Part shown: piece after piece, positions 9,209 to 19,550 of the stretch
Numbering within the stretch: the first letter of the stretch is position 1
How the letters are laid out: every line of letters begins with the position of its first letter
DNA from: Streptomyces sp. MST-110588
GTDB lineage: Bacteria; Actinomycetota; Actinomycetes; Streptomycetales; Streptomycetaceae
Assembly: GCF_022695595.1 (NCBI RefSeq)
Contig: NZ_CP074380.1
Span: 5,320,001-5,384,000 of the forward strand
Direction: 5' to 3'
Length of the DNA stretch: 64,000 nt
The notes under the pieces: model-generated
What the model saw: the letters and a program-made list of their open reading frames with translations, nothing else
Database searches by the model: none
Told to the model about the DNA's origin: nothing
Translations under genes and position numbers: made by a program

Positions 9209-9240
9209 AGGGGCGGACTCGCGTACACGAGTCCGCCCCT
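9209..9240 (-). terminator. Intrinsic hairpin after tetR
   Basis: Arms of thirteen bases, AGGGGCGGACTCG and CGAGTCCGCCCCT, are perfectly complementary around a six-base loop (9222-9227). The hairpin begins 24 bases after the tetR stop codon and lies upstream of merR, so it separates the two minus-strand units. No long U-tract follows, as is usual in Streptomyces. Confidence 0.85.
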
Positions 9241-9263
9241 GGGTCTGCCGGAACCGGCCGGGG

Positions 9264-9995
9264 TTACGGCCGGTGCGCGCTGACGCGTCCCTGAAGGAGG
9301 CGCGACAAGGACGCGTGGACGTCCTCCACCGACCGGTGCGGCTGGAAGGACCGCCAGTCCAGCGCCGCCACCAGCACCATGCCGAGCAGGGCGGACGCGG
9401 TCAGGGAGATGTCGATCTCCTCGCTCAGCTCGCCGGCGGCCACCGCGTCCCGCAGTACCGTTTCGACGACCGTGATGGCGCGGCCCCGTACCGACGTCAC
9501 GGTGGACTGCCAGGCCCGGTTGGTGCGCCACAGCTCGGCCACGTACAACTGCGTCAGCGACGGGTAGTGGGCGATGAAGTCCAGCCCGGCCCGGATCATC
9601 GCGTCCAGCGCGTCGACCCGCGTGCCGCCGCGCCGCGCCACCTGGTCGGCGGCCTCCTGGAGCGAGGCGGCGAGCAGTTCGATGCCGTCCCGCAGCAGCT
9701 CCTCGTACAGGACGTTCTTGCTGGCGAAGTTGTAGTAGACGGTGCCCTTGGCGACCCCTGCCCGGTCGGCGATCTCATCCACGGTGGTGGAGGAGAAACC
9801 CTGTTCGGCGATGAGGGTCACCGCGGCGTCGAAGAGCTTGCGCCGGGTGGCCCCGCGGCGCGGCCCGGGGCCGGGGGCGGCGCCGGCGGTGGCGCCGTCC
9901 CCGTGCCCGAGAGGGTGCTCGGCCCGTGTTCTCGCGGGTGTGTCCGCAGGCGTGCCCACAGGTGTCCTCGCAGGTGTCCTCGTAGGTGTCGTCAC
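9264..9995 (-). CDS. TetR family transcriptional regulator
   Basis: The product has 243 residues. GTG 9995 overlaps the stop of the permease gene (GTGA), indicating coupling. Residues 1-45 are a Thr/Pro/Arg-rich extension. The HTH follows: RKLFDAAVTLIAEQGFSSTT, then VDEIADRAGVAKGTVYYNFASKN, a near-consensus TetR recognition helix. The rest is the helical ligand-binding domain, with a TetR_C_33-like ending (LTASALLGMVLVAALDW). It is the last gene of the ABC/YhgE operon and most likely represses it through the dyad at 13092-13105. The inducing ligand is unknown. Confidence 0.92.
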   Translation of the reverse strand: MTTPTRTPARTPVGTPADTPARTRAEHPLGHGDGATAGAAPGPGPRRGATRRKLFDAAVTLIAEQGFSSTTVDEIADRAGVAKGTVYYNFASKNVLYEELLRDGIELLAASLQEAADQVARRGGTRVDALDAMIRAGLDFIAHYPSLTQLYVAELWRTNRAWQSTVTSVRGRAITVVETVLRDAVAAGELSEEIDISLTASALLGMVLVAALDWRSFQPHRSVEDVHASLSRLLQGRVSAHRP

Positions 9996-12280
9996 AGGCT
10001 GAGTTCCGGGTGCAGGTCCTTCATCCGTACGACCTGACGGCCCCGCGCGGTCAGCGAGGTGAGCGTCAGCGCCGCGATGGTGAAGACCGCCAGCACGATC
10101 GAACCCTGCCAGACGATGCCCAGGTCACCACCGGTGATGAGCCTGCGCAGGCCGTCCACGACGTAGCTCATCGGCAGGAAGGGGTGGATCGCGCCGAAGA
10201 AGCCGGGGCTGGTCTGCACCGGGTACGTGCCGCCCGCCGAGGTGAGCTGAAGCATCAGCACCACCAGGGTCAGGACGCGGCCGGCCGGGCCCAGGAGCGC
10301 GCCGAACAACTGGATGATGGCGGTGAAGCAGGCCGTGGCCAGCAGGAGGAAGGCGACCGTGCCGCCCGCCCGTTCCATCTCCAGGCCCAGGGCCCAGTGC
10401 AGGACGGCCATCAGGGCCAGGACCTGTACGACGCCGATGGCGAAGGCCGGCAGCCAGGAGCCCAGCGCGATCCGCCAGCCCGGCGCACCGGCGGCCAGCG
10501 CCCGCTTGCCCAGCGGCTGGAGCAGCATGAACGCGACCATCGCGCCGACCCAGAGGGAGAGCGGGATGAAGTACGGGGCCAGGCCGGTGCCGTAGTTGGG
10601 CGCCTTGTGCATGGACTGGGAGGCCAGCTCGACCGGGTCGGCCATGACCTTGGTACGGGCGTCCCGGTCCTTCTTGCCGTAGTCGGGGATCTTGGCTACG
10701 CCGCTGTTGAGGCCGCCGGCGAGCTTGTTGGTGCCGTCCTTGAGCTTGTAGAGGCCGCCGCTGAGGTTGACCGCGCCGTCCTTGAGCTGGCCGATACCGC
10801 CGTCGATCTTGTCGGCGCCACCCTTGGCGTCACCGATGCCGTTGTGGACCTTGCCGGCGCCGTCGGCAAGCCGGCCGGCACCATCGGTCAGTTTGCTGTT
10901 GCCATCGGCGATCTTGCCGGTACCAACTGCCAGCGCGTCGATGCCCTGGGCGAACTGGCCCGCACCCTGGGAGATCTTCTGGGCGCCGGCGTTGAGCTTG
11001 TTGATGTCGGCGATGGCGGCTTCAACGTCGTTCGCGATGGACGGTGCCTTGTCGGCCACGAGCACCGCGACCTCGTGCAGCTCGTGCAGTTTGGTGCGCA
11101 ACTGCGTGAAGTCCGTCTTGGCGATGACGCCGTCGACCTTTTCCGCGAGGTCGGCGGCTGCGGCCGTGCCGACCATGATGCCCTTCAGCCGGGGGCAGTC
11201 GGCGTCACTGTCCGAGGAACCCTTGCAGCGCTCGTTGTACAGCGCCTGGGCGTCGTTGGCGGTCTGGCGAGCCTTTGCGGCAGCCTGGGACGAATTCCCC
11301 GGCAGCTTGCCGAGGTCCTCGTCCAGTGCCTGGGTGAGGTCGGCGACGGCTTGCGCCTTCTCGCCGATTTCCTTGCCGTGTTCCTTGAGGAACGGCAGCC
11401 CCTTCTTGGCAAGGCCGTCGACCTTGTCGGCGAGCATCTGAGTGCCGTCCGCCACCTTGGCCGCGCCCTGGCTGAGCTGCTTGGCCTTCGCACTGGCGGT
11501 GGCGGCGCCCTGGTGTACGTCACCCGCGCCCTTGCTCAGCTTGCCGGCCTTGTCGTGCAGGGTGTCCAGACCGTTGCTGACCTCGCCCGATCCCTTGTCG
11601 AGCTTGCCGAGGCCCCCTGACAGCTTGCCGGTGGCGTCCTTGGCGGTGCCCAGGCCGTCGGAGAGCTTCTTCGAACCGTCCTTGGCGGTGCCCAGGCCCT
11701 TGTCGACCTTCGTCGCCCCGTCCGCTGCTTCCGCCGTCTTGTCGTGCAGGTCCGAGAAGGACACGAAGATCTTGTCGAGGAAGCCGCGGGAGGCCTTCGC
11801 CGAGGTCTTGGCGCGCAGTTCGGAGAAGACGGACTTGGAGATCGAGCCGACGATGTAGTTGTTGGCGTCGTTCGTACGGACCTTGAGCGCGCCCGTTTCC
11901 GGGGAGTCGCCGGCACTGGAGCCGATGCGCTCGCTGAAGTCCTTCGGGACGGTCAGGGTGAGGTAGTACGTACCGTTCTCAAGGCCCTTGGCGGCGTCGT
12001 CCGCGCTGACCTCTTCCCAGGAGAAGTACTTGCTGTCCTTGAGGTTCCCGGCCAGTTCGTCGCCCACGTCCAGCTTCTTGCCGGCGACCGTGGCGCCCTT
12101 GTCCTCGTTGACGATCGCAACCGGGATCTTGTCCAGGCGGCTGTAGGGGTCCCAGAAGGAGCAGAGGTACAGCGCGCCGTACAGCAGGGGGATCACCGTC
12201 AGGGCGATGATGCCGAGCCGGGGGAGCTTGCCCCTGCCGAAACGCTTGAGCTCAAGCGCTGCGAGTTTCGGCGAACGCAT
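9992..12280 (-). CDS. YhgE/Pip family membrane protein (ABC-2-type permease)
   Basis: The product has 762 residues. ATG 12280 has AAGGAG six bases upstream, and the start lies inside the end of the ATPase gene (29-base overlap). The order is a first membrane helix (LGIIALTVIPLLYGALYLCSF), an extracellular YhgE N-domain (VNEDKGATVAGKKLDVG), then about 350 residues of helical repeats of the form xKLSDGLxxAKDxxGKLSxGLxxL, and five C-terminal membrane helices including VGAMVAFMLLQPLG and FGALLGPAGRVLTLVVLMLQL. This matches YhgE/Pip phage-infection-protein homologues, which act as ABC-2-type permeases in export or envelope-linked secretion. Its partner ATPase precedes it and a TetR regulator follows. 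Confidence 0.92.
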   Translation of the reverse strand: MRSPKLAALELKRFGRGKLPRLGIIALTVIPLLYGALYLCSFWDPYSRLDKIPVAIVNEDKGATVAGKKLDVGDELAGNLKDSKYFSWEEVSADDAAKGLENGTYYLTLTVPKDFSERIGSSAGDSPETGALKVRTNDANNYIVGSISKSVFSELRAKTSAKASRGFLDKIFVSFSDLHDKTAEAADGATKVDKGLGTAKDGSKKLSDGLGTAKDATGKLSGGLGKLDKGSGEVSNGLDTLHDKAGKLSKGAGDVHQGAATASAKAKQLSQGAAKVADGTQMLADKVDGLAKKGLPFLKEHGKEIGEKAQAVADLTQALDEDLGKLPGNSSQAAAKARQTANDAQALYNERCKGSSDSDADCPRLKGIMVGTAAAADLAEKVDGVIAKTDFTQLRTKLHELHEVAVLVADKAPSIANDVEAAIADINKLNAGAQKISQGAGQFAQGIDALAVGTGKIADGNSKLTDGAGRLADGAGKVHNGIGDAKGGADKIDGGIGQLKDGAVNLSGGLYKLKDGTNKLAGGLNSGVAKIPDYGKKDRDARTKVMADPVELASQSMHKAPNYGTGLAPYFIPLSLWVGAMVAFMLLQPLGKRALAAGAPGWRIALGSWLPAFAIGVVQVLALMAVLHWALGLEMERAGGTVAFLLLATACFTAIIQLFGALLGPAGRVLTLVVLMLQLTSAGGTYPVQTSPGFFGAIHPFLPMSYVVDGLRRLITGGDLGIVWQGSIVLAVFTIAALTLTSLTARGRQVVRMKDLHPELSL

Positions 12281-13076
12281 GCGCGGCTCCTTCCTGGTGA
12301 GAGGCGGACGAGGGGGTGGAGGGAACAGAGGGGGAGGAAGCGGCTGAGGAAGCGGCGAGGGCGGGGGCGGCGGCGGTCGCCGGGGCGGTGGAGACCACGA
12401 GGGCGTCGCGCGGGGCCGCGGAGGCCGCCGCGAGCACGGTCGTGCCGTTCCGCGCGATGTTCCGCAGCAACTGCCATGCCTGGTCCCGCTCGTCGGGGGA
12501 CAGCTTGAGGTCGACGTCGTCGATGGCCAGCAGCCGCGGGCCGTGCATGACCGCCAGGGCGATCGACAGCCGCAGCGCTTCGATGCGTTCCAGGTCCCGT
12601 ACGGCCGTACGCGTGCCCTTGGGCAGGGTGGCGGGGTCGAGCCCGACGGTCCGCAGTACGGCCTCGACCCGGGCGCGGGTCGCCTCCTTGTAGCGGCGGC
12701 CCCAGGGGAAGAAGGCACTCACGGAGCCGGACAGGCGCTGCTTGAGCAGTGCCTGCTCCTCCAGGTGTTCGCCGACGGTCAGGGCCGGTTCGAGGTCCGC
12801 GACGCCGGGGACGTGGGCGATGGCCGTGAGGCTGCGCACCGTACCCATGCGCTTGGGCAGCGGGAAGCCGGCGACCGTGGCCTGGCCCTCGGTGAGCCGC
12901 ATGCGGCCGGTGAGCGCCAGGAGGAGACAGGTGCGGCCGGAGCCCGAGGGGCCCTCGACGGCGATGAGCGATCCGGGCTCGGCGGTGAAGTGGATGTCCT
13001 TGAAGGCCCAGCCGCGTGGGCCCTCGACTCCGATTCCCCTGGCGTTGACCGCGGCCCCCTGACGGGTGGTGTCCAC
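12252..13076 (-). CDS. ABC transporter ATP-binding protein with atypical signature
   Basis: The product has 274 residues. GTG 13076 is preceded by AAAGGAGG. Walker A is GPSGSGRT (Arg where Lys is usual) and Walker B is LLAIDDVDL, with Asp where the catalytic Glu is expected. The LSGGQ signature is not recognisable; the equivalent region reads RDLERIEALRLSIALAV. The C-terminal 50 residues are Ala/Ser/Pro-rich. It should energise the following YhgE permease, with which it overlaps, but three deviating core motifs suggest slow or regulatory ATP use. A TetR-type dyad lies just upstream. Confidence 0.87.
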   Translation of the reverse strand: MDTTRQGAAVNARGIGVEGPRGWAFKDIHFTAEPGSLIAVEGPSGSGRTCLLLALTGRMRLTEGQATVAGFPLPKRMGTVRSLTAIAHVPGVADLEPALTVGEHLEEQALLKQRLSGSVSAFFPWGRRYKEATRARVEAVLRTVGLDPATLPKGTRTAVRDLERIEALRLSIALAVMHGPRLLAIDDVDLKLSPDERDQAWQLLRNIARNGTTVLAAASAAPRDALVVSTAPATAAAPALAASSAASSPSVPSTPSSASHQEGAAHAFAETRSA

Positions 13077-13091
13077 GACCCCTCCTTTGAT

Positions 13092-13105
13092 CTGACTGGT
13101 CAGTC
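13092..13105. promoter_or_regulatory. TetR-type operator upstream of the ABC/YhgE/tetR operon
   Basis: Two overlapping palindromes, CTGAC-TG-GTCAG (13092-13103) and GACTG-GT-CAGTC (13094-13105), lie about 16 bases upstream of the GTG start. ACTGACCAGTCA-like sequences are common TetR-family sites. Binding by the operon's own TetR is inferred. Confidence 0.65.
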
Positions 13106-13312
13106 TAAAAGTGTGCCGCATGCGGGAGGCTGTTGGCCAATCAGGGAGAGTCCGTACGAAGGGTTCCGTGTGACGGCTGAGTCGTTTTAGGGTCACTGGG
13201 ATCTCTGGTGGCCCTTGTGATTCCAGGGCCGTGATCTTGTGATGAGATGTGCGTCACGCGGCGAGCGTGCGGCCGGCGCGTGCCACGCCCGACCGACGGA
13301 CGACGGAGGACG

Positions 13313-16172
13313 ATGCACCACTCGGCCCGGCTCCTCGCCCCGCTTCTTGCGGGATCCCTCCTCGCGATGGCGCCCTCCGCCCCACCCCCGACCGGCAGCC
13401 ACCCCCGACCGCCAGGCGTCCCTGGACCGGCAGGCGTCCCTCGACCGCCAGGCGTCCCTCGACCGCCACCCGCCCTGTGAACGGGGCGGCCAGGGCGACG
13501 GCTGGGTGCCGACCGCCACCCGGATCGACCCCAAGGACAACCACCACGCTTTTGTCGGCAACGGCTATCTCGGCCAGCGTGTGCCCCCCAACGGCACCGG
13601 ATACGCCGCCCCGGGCCAGCAGACCGGCTGGCCGCTGAAGACCCCGCGCTACGACGGCTCCTTCGTCTCCGGCCTGTACGCGCGCGGGCCGCAGAACCTC
13701 AAGGGGCGGCAGGCCGTCGCCGCGATCCCGACCTGGACCGGCCTGGACGTCACCGCGGGGCGGGCCCTTACGGGGACCGGCCAGGACTCCCGTGAGGACG
13801 GCCGTACGGACGCCCGTCCCGAGACCTTCTCCTCCGCGACCGCCCCGGGCCGCGTCTCCCACTACCGCCAGAGCCTCTTCCTGCGCTGCGGCCTGGTCCG
13901 TACCTCACTGACCTGGACCGCCGCCGACGGCCGCGCCACCGACCTGGTCTACGAGGTCTTCGCCGACCGCAACCGGGCGCACACCGGCGCCGTACGGCTG
14001 CGGATGACACCGCACTGGGGCGGCGAGGCGACCGTCACCGACCTCATCGACGGGCGTGGCGCGCGCCGGATGAAGCAGACCGGCGGCGGCGCCCGGCCGG
14101 CACTCGGAGCCGGCGGACACGGCCGCCGGTCCATGGACGTCACCTTCCGCACCGACGGCACCGGAACCGACGGCGCGGTGGCCTCCACCCTCGTCCCCGG
14201 CTCCGGAGTCCGTCCGGCCAGGAGCAGGCCGGCCACCGCGGCCAAAGACCTCGGCAACCGCCAGGCGGTGACCTTCCCGGTGCGCGCGGGCCGGACGTAC
14301 GAACTGACCAAGTACGTCGGCGTGGACACCGCCCTGACCTCCCGCTCCCCGCGCGCCGCCGCCGGTGCCGCCTCCCGGCAGGCGGCCGACCGGGGCTGGC
14401 GGGCCCTGTTCAAGGACCACGCGGCGGCCTGGGAGGCGCTGTGGCGCTCCGGCATCGAGGTCCCCGGGCGGCGTGACCTCCAGGCGTGGGTGCGCTCCGC
14501 CCAGTACGGGCTGCTCTCCAGCACCCGCGCCGGCAGCCGCGACAGCATCGGCCCGACCGGGCTGACCAGCGACAACTACGCGGGCGAGATCTTCTGGGAC
14601 GCCGAGACCTGGATGTACCCGGGGCTGCTGGCCATGCACCCGGAACTCGCCAGGTCCGTCGTGGAGTACCGCTACAAGACACGCGCCGGGGCCCGCGCCA
14701 ACGCCCGAAAGCTCGGCTACGACGGCCTGTTCTACGCCTGGACCAGCGGCGGCAAGGGCGACCTGGACAGCGAGTGCCACAGCTGGGACCCGCCGCACTG
14801 CCGCACCCAGAACCACCTCATGGGCGACATCTCGCTCGCCACCTGGCAGTACTACCTCGCCACCAAGGACACCCGCTGGCTGCGCGAGCGCGGCTGGCCC
14901 GTCATCAAGGGCATCGCCGAGTTCTGGGCCTCGCGGGCCACCCGTAACGCCGACGGCAGCTACTCCATAAAGAACGTGGCCGGGCCGGACGAGTACAGCA
15001 ACGGTGTGGACGACGGCGTGTTCACCAACGCCGGCGCCGCCACGGCGCTGCGCACCGCCTCCCGCGTCGCCGCCGTCCTGGGCGAGCGGGCCCCCGCCGC
15101 CTGGAACACCGTCGCGGGCAAGCTGCGCATCCCCTACGACGCCAAGCAGAAGGTCTTCGAGCAGTACGCCGGGTACAAGGGCACCGTGATCAAGCAGGCT
15201 GACACGGTCCTGCTGATGTACCCGCTGGAGTGGCCGATGACGCGGGAACAGGCGGCGGCCACCTTGGACCGGTACGCGGCGCGCACCGACCCGGACGGCC
15301 CGGCCATGACGGACTCGGTGCACGCCATCGACGCCGCCGGGATCGGCGAGGACGGCTGCTCCACGTACACGTATCTGATGCGGTCCATCAGGCCGTTCGT
15401 CCGCGGGCCGTTCGATCAGTTCTCGGAGGCCCGCGGGGACAAGGCAGGCGCCGAGGACCCGCACGCCGGCTCGCCCGCGCAGGACTTCCTCACCGGCAAG
15501 GGCGGCTTCCTCCAGACCTTCACCCACGGCCTGACGGGGCTGCGGATGCGCGAGGACCGGGTGCGGCTGGACCCGATGCTGCCGCCGCAGCTCGCCAAGG
15601 GCGTCACACTGCGCGGGCTGCGCTGGCAGGGGCGTACGTACGACGTCGCGATCGGCGCGCACAGCACCACCGTGCGGCTGACCTCGGGCGCGCCGATGCG
15701 GATCGAGTCGCCGGAGGGCGAGCGGGTGGTCAGCCGGAACGCGCCCGCGGTCCTCAAGACCCGCCGGCCGGACCTGACGGCCACGGACAACGCGGCCCGC
15801 TGCGGCACGGCACGCGCCAGCTCGGAGGAGCCGGGGCTGTACGCGGAGGCGGCGGTGGACGGCAACAACGCCACCGCCTGGGTGCCGGCCGGTGCCCAGG
15901 ACAGTCTCACGGTCGATCTCGGCGCCACCCGGCGCATCGGGCAGATCACCCCGCACTGGAACGGCACCCCGCCCGCCTCGTACGTCACGCAGATCTCCAC
16001 GGACGGGAGGCACTGGTACGGGACCGGGTACAGCGGCCGGAGCGAGGCGCGCTACGTACGCGTCACGGTGCGCACGGGCGCGGACGCGGGCACGGGGGCG
16101 AAGGCGTCCGGGCGTCCGGGACTCGCCGAACTGACGGTCCAGAAGCTGTCCGGCAACTCCGGCAAGGAGTGA
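13313..16172 (+). CDS. Secreted GH65 glycoside hydrolase with discoidin domain (apparent frameshifts after the signal peptide)
   Basis: ATG 13313 follows GGAGGA and encodes a clear signal peptide (HHSARLLAPLLAGSLLAMAPSA). The mature protein lies in a different frame, reached by adding one C at 13380-13389 and one at 13402-13406. The joined product has about 950 residues. A GH65 N-terminal sandwich is followed by the (alpha/alpha)6 barrel with EIFWDAETWMYPG and AGPDEYSNG, where the Glu is the expected general acid, then KQADTVLLMYPL. Residues near the C-terminus (ASSEEPGLYAEAAVDGNNAT) form an F5/8 type C carbohydrate-binding domain. The layout resembles acid-trehalase and kojibiose-hydrolase branches, so a secreted alpha-glucoside hydrolase is likely. 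The substrate is not certain. Confidence 0.83.
13407..13468 (+). repeat. 18-bp tandem repeat in the GH65 leader
   Basis: Three full units of GACCGCCAGGCGTCCCTS and a partial fourth start at 13407, 13425, 13443 and 13461. In the frame of the mature protein they encode DRQASL three times. The repeat sits directly after the inferred frame changes. Confidence 0.85.
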
Positions 16173-16354
16173 AAGACAAGGACAAGGAGCGATAAGGGGC
16201 GCTGACGCGCATTGCCCCGCCGACTGGTCTGTGCCAATAGTGACCGTTCCGTTCTCTCATCGGGACGGAAGTGATCGCCTGCGTCCCTTAAAGTCCTTTC
16301 CTGCGCATGGGGTGTCGCCGTTGACCGCGGTGACTGCCGTGACCCGGGGAGGAC

Positions 16355-18067
16355 ATGGTGCGGACAGGTAAGAAGGCCGTGGTCGGCGGGGTCGTCGCCG
16401 TGGTCGTGGGAGCGGCCGGTGTCGGCTGCTACAACGTCTACGAGGCGTTGTTCGCGGACGGTACGGGTTCCGCGACGACCGCCGCCACGGAGACCGACCC
16501 GCCGACCGACAAGGAAGTGCGCGAGACCGCGCAGGCATTCCTGACGGCCTGGGCGAAGGGCGACGTGGACGCCGCTGCGGTCCTCACGGACAACGCGGAG
16601 GGGGCACGCCAGGCGCTCACCGGCTACCGCGAGGACGCGCTGGTCACCCAGGTGAGCTTCCGCCCCGGGAAGAATTCGGGCGCGAAGGTCCCCTTCACCG
16701 TCACCGCGCGGATGACGTCGGCGGATTCCGGGGACGCCAAGGGCAAGGATGCCAAGAAGGCCGGAAAAGCTGACAAGGCCGACAAGTCTGGTAAGGCCGG
16801 TAAGACCGGCAAGGCCGGGAACACGGTCACCTGGAAGTACGAGTCCGCGCTGCGCGTCGTCCGCGGGAAGACCACGGGCAAGCCGCTCGTCGACTGGCAG
16901 CCGTCGGTGGTCCACCCCGGGCTGCGCCGCGGCGAGAGCCTGGAGACCAGCGAGGAGAAGGCGCCCCCGGTCCGGGTGGTGGACCGCGACGGCACCGAGC
17001 TGACCGCCGCCGGTCACCCCTCGCTGAGCGGGGTGCTGCCCGCCCTGCGCGAGAGCTACGGCAGGACGGCCGGCGGCGTCCCGGGCATCGAGGTCCGCGT
17101 ACGGAACCCGGGCGGCGGCCCGGGACGGACGCTGCGCACGGTCGTCAAGGGCCGCACCGGCACGCTCCGTACGACCCTGGACGAGCGGCTCCAGCGGGCG
17201 GCCGAGGCCGCGGTGCGGGACTTCGGGCAGGCGTCGGTGGCCGTGGTCAAGCCGAGTACCGGGGAGATCCTGGCGTTCGCCAACCACCGCACGGACGCGT
17301 TCAACGCGGCGTTCGAAGGCAGGCTGGCGCCGGGCTCCACGATGAAGGTCGTCTCGGCGGCGATGCTCATGGAGAAGGGCCTGACATCGGCGGGCGGACG
17401 GGTGGACTGCCCCAAGTACGCCGACGGGGGCGGCCGGCAGTTCCACAACCAGGGGTACTTCGCCATCAAGGACGGCACCTTCGCCGACAGCTTCGCCCGG
17501 TCCTGCAACACGGCCTTCATCGGCCTCGCCGCCAAGGCCGGCCCCGATGACCTGGCCAAGGAGGCCCGTGAGGTCTTCGGCCTCGGCCTGGACTGGAAGG
17601 CCGGCGTGCCGACCTTCGACGGCAGCGTGCCGCCGGAGCAGGGCACCGAGGCCGCCGCCGAGCTGATCGGGCAGGGCCGCGTCCAGGCGAGCCCGCTGAA
17701 CATGGCCTCGGTCGCGGCCACCGCGCGGTCCGGCTCCTTCGCCCAGCCCGTCCTGGTGCCGAAGGACCTGGACGACCGGCCGCTGGCGCGGGCCCGGCGG
17801 GCACTGCCGCCCGCGGTGGCGGGGCAACTGCGGGCCATGATGCGGCAGACGGCGGTCAGCGGGACGGCGCGGCAGGCGATGGCCGGGCTCGGCGGGGACA
17901 TCGGGGCGAAGACCGGCTCGGCCGAGGCCGACGGGCAAGGCAACTCCGACAGTTGGTTCCTCGGTTACCGCGGGGACACCGCGGCGGCTGCCGTGGTGCA
18001 GCAGGGTGGTCACGGCGGCGACGCGGCGGGCACGGTCGTACGGAAGGTGCTCGCGGCGGGCGGCTGA
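16355..18067 (+). CDS. Penicillin-binding protein, class B-like transpeptidase with NTF2-like domain
   Basis: The product has 570 residues and starts at ATG 16355 behind GGGGAGG. An N-terminal membrane anchor ([21 protein letters not shown]) is followed by an NTF2/MecA_N-like domain interrupted by a Lys/Ala/Gly-rich insert near residues 128-152. The transpeptidase domain has all three motifs: STMK at 328-331, SCN at 383-385 and KTG at 519-521. It should cross-link peptidoglycan outside the membrane and bind beta-lactams. It stands alone, not in the division cluster, and resembles the extra PBP2-like proteins common in Streptomyces. The Lys-rich insert is probably a flexible loop. Confidence 0.93.
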   Translation: MVRTGKKAVVGGVVAVVVGAAGVGCYNVYEALFADGTGSATTAATETDPPTDKEVRETAQAFLTAWAKGDVDAAAVLTDNAEGARQALTGYREDALVTQVSFRPGKNSGAKVPFTVTARMTSADSGDAKGKDAKKAGKADKADKSGKAGKTGKAGNTVTWKYESALRVVRGKTTGKPLVDWQPSVVHPGLRRGESLETSEEKAPPVRVVDRDGTELTAAGHPSLSGVLPALRESYGRTAGGVPGIEVRVRNPGGGPGRTLRTVVKGRTGTLRTTLDERLQRAAEAAVRDFGQASVAVVKPSTGEILAFANHRTDAFNAAFEGRLAPGSTMKVVSAAMLMEKGLTSAGGRVDCPKYADGGGRQFHNQGYFAIKDGTFADSFARSCNTAFIGLAAKAGPDDLAKEAREVFGLGLDWKAGVPTFDGSVPPEQGTEAAAELIGQGRVQASPLNMASVAATARSGSFAQPVLVPKDLDDRPLARARRALPPAVAGQLRAMMRQTAVSGTARQAMAGLGGDIGAKTGSAEADGQGNSDSWFLGYRGDTAAAAVVQQGGHGGDAAGTVVRKVLAAGG

Positions 18068-18140
18068 GCGCGGCCGTCGTCGGGGCGGGCCGGCAGGAAC
18101 CGCCCCGGGGCCGCACCGGGACGACGATCGGGAGAGCCTC

Positions 18141-19400
18141 ATGGGTATGGGTACGGGTACGGACGCGGGTACGGCGCGCAATACGTCCGGCATGGCGGGT
18201 ACGTCCGGCAGACGGCCGGTCGCCGGCGCCCTCGCCGTACTCACCGCGCTCGCCGTCACCGCGAGCACACTCACCGCGAGCGCACTCACCGCGAGCACAC
18301 TCACCGCGAGTGCGGCACCGGCCCCCGGAGCCCATGCGGCGCCGCCCCGCGCCGCCCAGACCCGCGCCTGCTCCCCGTACGTCTCCGCCGACGGCTACTC
18401 CGACGCCCTGGACAAGACCACCTACCGGGGAACCTACGTCGGCAACCTCTCCGCCCTCGCGGCCGACACCGACGGCACGATCGCCGCCCTGTCCGACCGC
18501 TCCGCGCTCCTCGGCCTGGACCGGGTCTCCCACCGCCCCGTACGCGCCCGGCCGCTCGCCGACGAGAACGGCGCGCCCCTGGATTCCGAGGGCCTGGCCG
18601 TCGAACCCACCGGCCGCTACCTGGTCACCTCCGAGACCGAGCCTTCTGTACGGCGGTACGGGCGGGACGGCACCCTCATGGGACGGCTTCCCGTACCGGA
18701 CGCCCTGAAGGTCGCCCCGGCCGGCCGGGCGCGGGCCAACCAGACCTTCGAGGGCCTGACTCTCGGAGGCGGCGGCCGTACGCTGACCGCTTCGATGGAG
18801 GGGCCGCTGAGCGGCGACGGCACCGACGCGGCGGGCCGCCCGCTCCTGCGGTTCCAGACCTGGCAGCGGGTGGGTCCCGCCCACACCAAGGGCTCCGAGG
18901 GCGGCTTCCGCCTCGCGCGGCAGTACGCCTACCCCGTGGACCCGGGCCTGGGCGTCGCCGAGATCGCCTCCGTCGGGCCCGGCCGGCTGCTCGTCCTGGA
19001 GCGCGGCTTCACGGCGGGCGTGGGCAACACCGTCCGCCTCCACCTCGCCGACACCCGTGGTGCGAGCGACGTCAGCGGCGTCGAGCGGCTGCCCGGACCG
19101 GACGGCGACGGCCCTGGCACGCGCCCCGTACGCCATGCCGGCCACATCCCTCACACCCACCGCACCCACCACGTCCGTCCCGTACACAAGAAGCTGCTCG
19201 CCGACCTCGGGGACTGCCCCTCCCTGGGCGCCCCCGCCCACCAGCCGCAGAAGAACCCGCTGCTGGACAACATCGAGGGGCTGGCCGTCACCGGCCGCGC
19301 CCCCGGCGGCCGGCTGCGGCTGCTGCTGGTCAGCGACGACAACGAGAGCGCCCGCCAGATCACCCGGCTGTACCGGCTCACCGTCCGTCTCCCAAGGTGA
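18141..19400 (+). CDS. Secreted esterase-like protein of the phytase-like family
   Basis: The product has 419 residues. ATG 18141 has GGGAGAG just upstream; the frame is open further upstream but overlaps the PBP gene. A signal peptide spans the repeated [13 protein letters not shown] segment. The mature part has beta-propeller-like features: [49 protein letters not shown] and NIEGLAVTG. These match the Esterase-like activity of phytase family (PF13449), which binds or cleaves phosphoesters outside the cell. The gene starts 73 bases after the PBP gene on the same strand. Confidence 0.85.
   Translation: MGMGTGTDAGTARNTSGMAGTSGRRPVAGALAVLTALAVTASTLTASALTASTLTASAAPAPGAHAAPPRAAQTRACSPYVSADGYSDALDKTTYRGTYVGNLSALAADTDGTIAALSDRSALLGLDRVSHRPVRARPLADENGAPLDSEGLAVEPTGRYLVTSETEPSVRRYGRDGTLMGRLPVPDALKVAPAGRARANQTFEGLTLGGGGRTLTASMEGPLSGDGTDAAGRPLLRFQTWQRVGPAHTKGSEGGFRLARQYAYPVDPGLGVAEIASVGPGRLLVLERGFTAGVGNTVRLHLADTRGASDVSGVERLPGPDGDGPGTRPVRHAGHIPHTHRTHHVRPVHKKLLADLGDCPSLGAPAHQPQKNPLLDNIEGLAVTGRAPGGRLRLLLVSDDNESARQITRLYRLTVRLPR
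18256..18311 (+). repeat. 15-bp tandem repeat in a signal-peptide region
   Basis: Four copies of TCACCGCGAGCRCAC (the last diverging) begin at 18256, 18271, 18286 and 18301 and encode TASTL-type pentapeptides in the signal peptide of the phytase-like protein. Copy-number change would lengthen or shorten its hydrophobic core without shifting frame. Confidence 0.85.
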
Positions 19401-19550
19401 TCCGGCGCCCGCCCTGGGAAGGCCGGACGCCGCCGGCCGCCCCCGTTGCCGCGGCGGGATGAAATCCGCACGCCACGGCGTTGGTCCCTTCCGGACCACG
19501 GACAAGGCCGCGGGACGGCCGGATGACGGCCGAGTGACGGGAGGCATCGG

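Noticed and set aside
13407..13468. CRISPR-like short repeats
   Set aside because: Units are contiguous 18-mers with no spacers and lie inside a coding leader.
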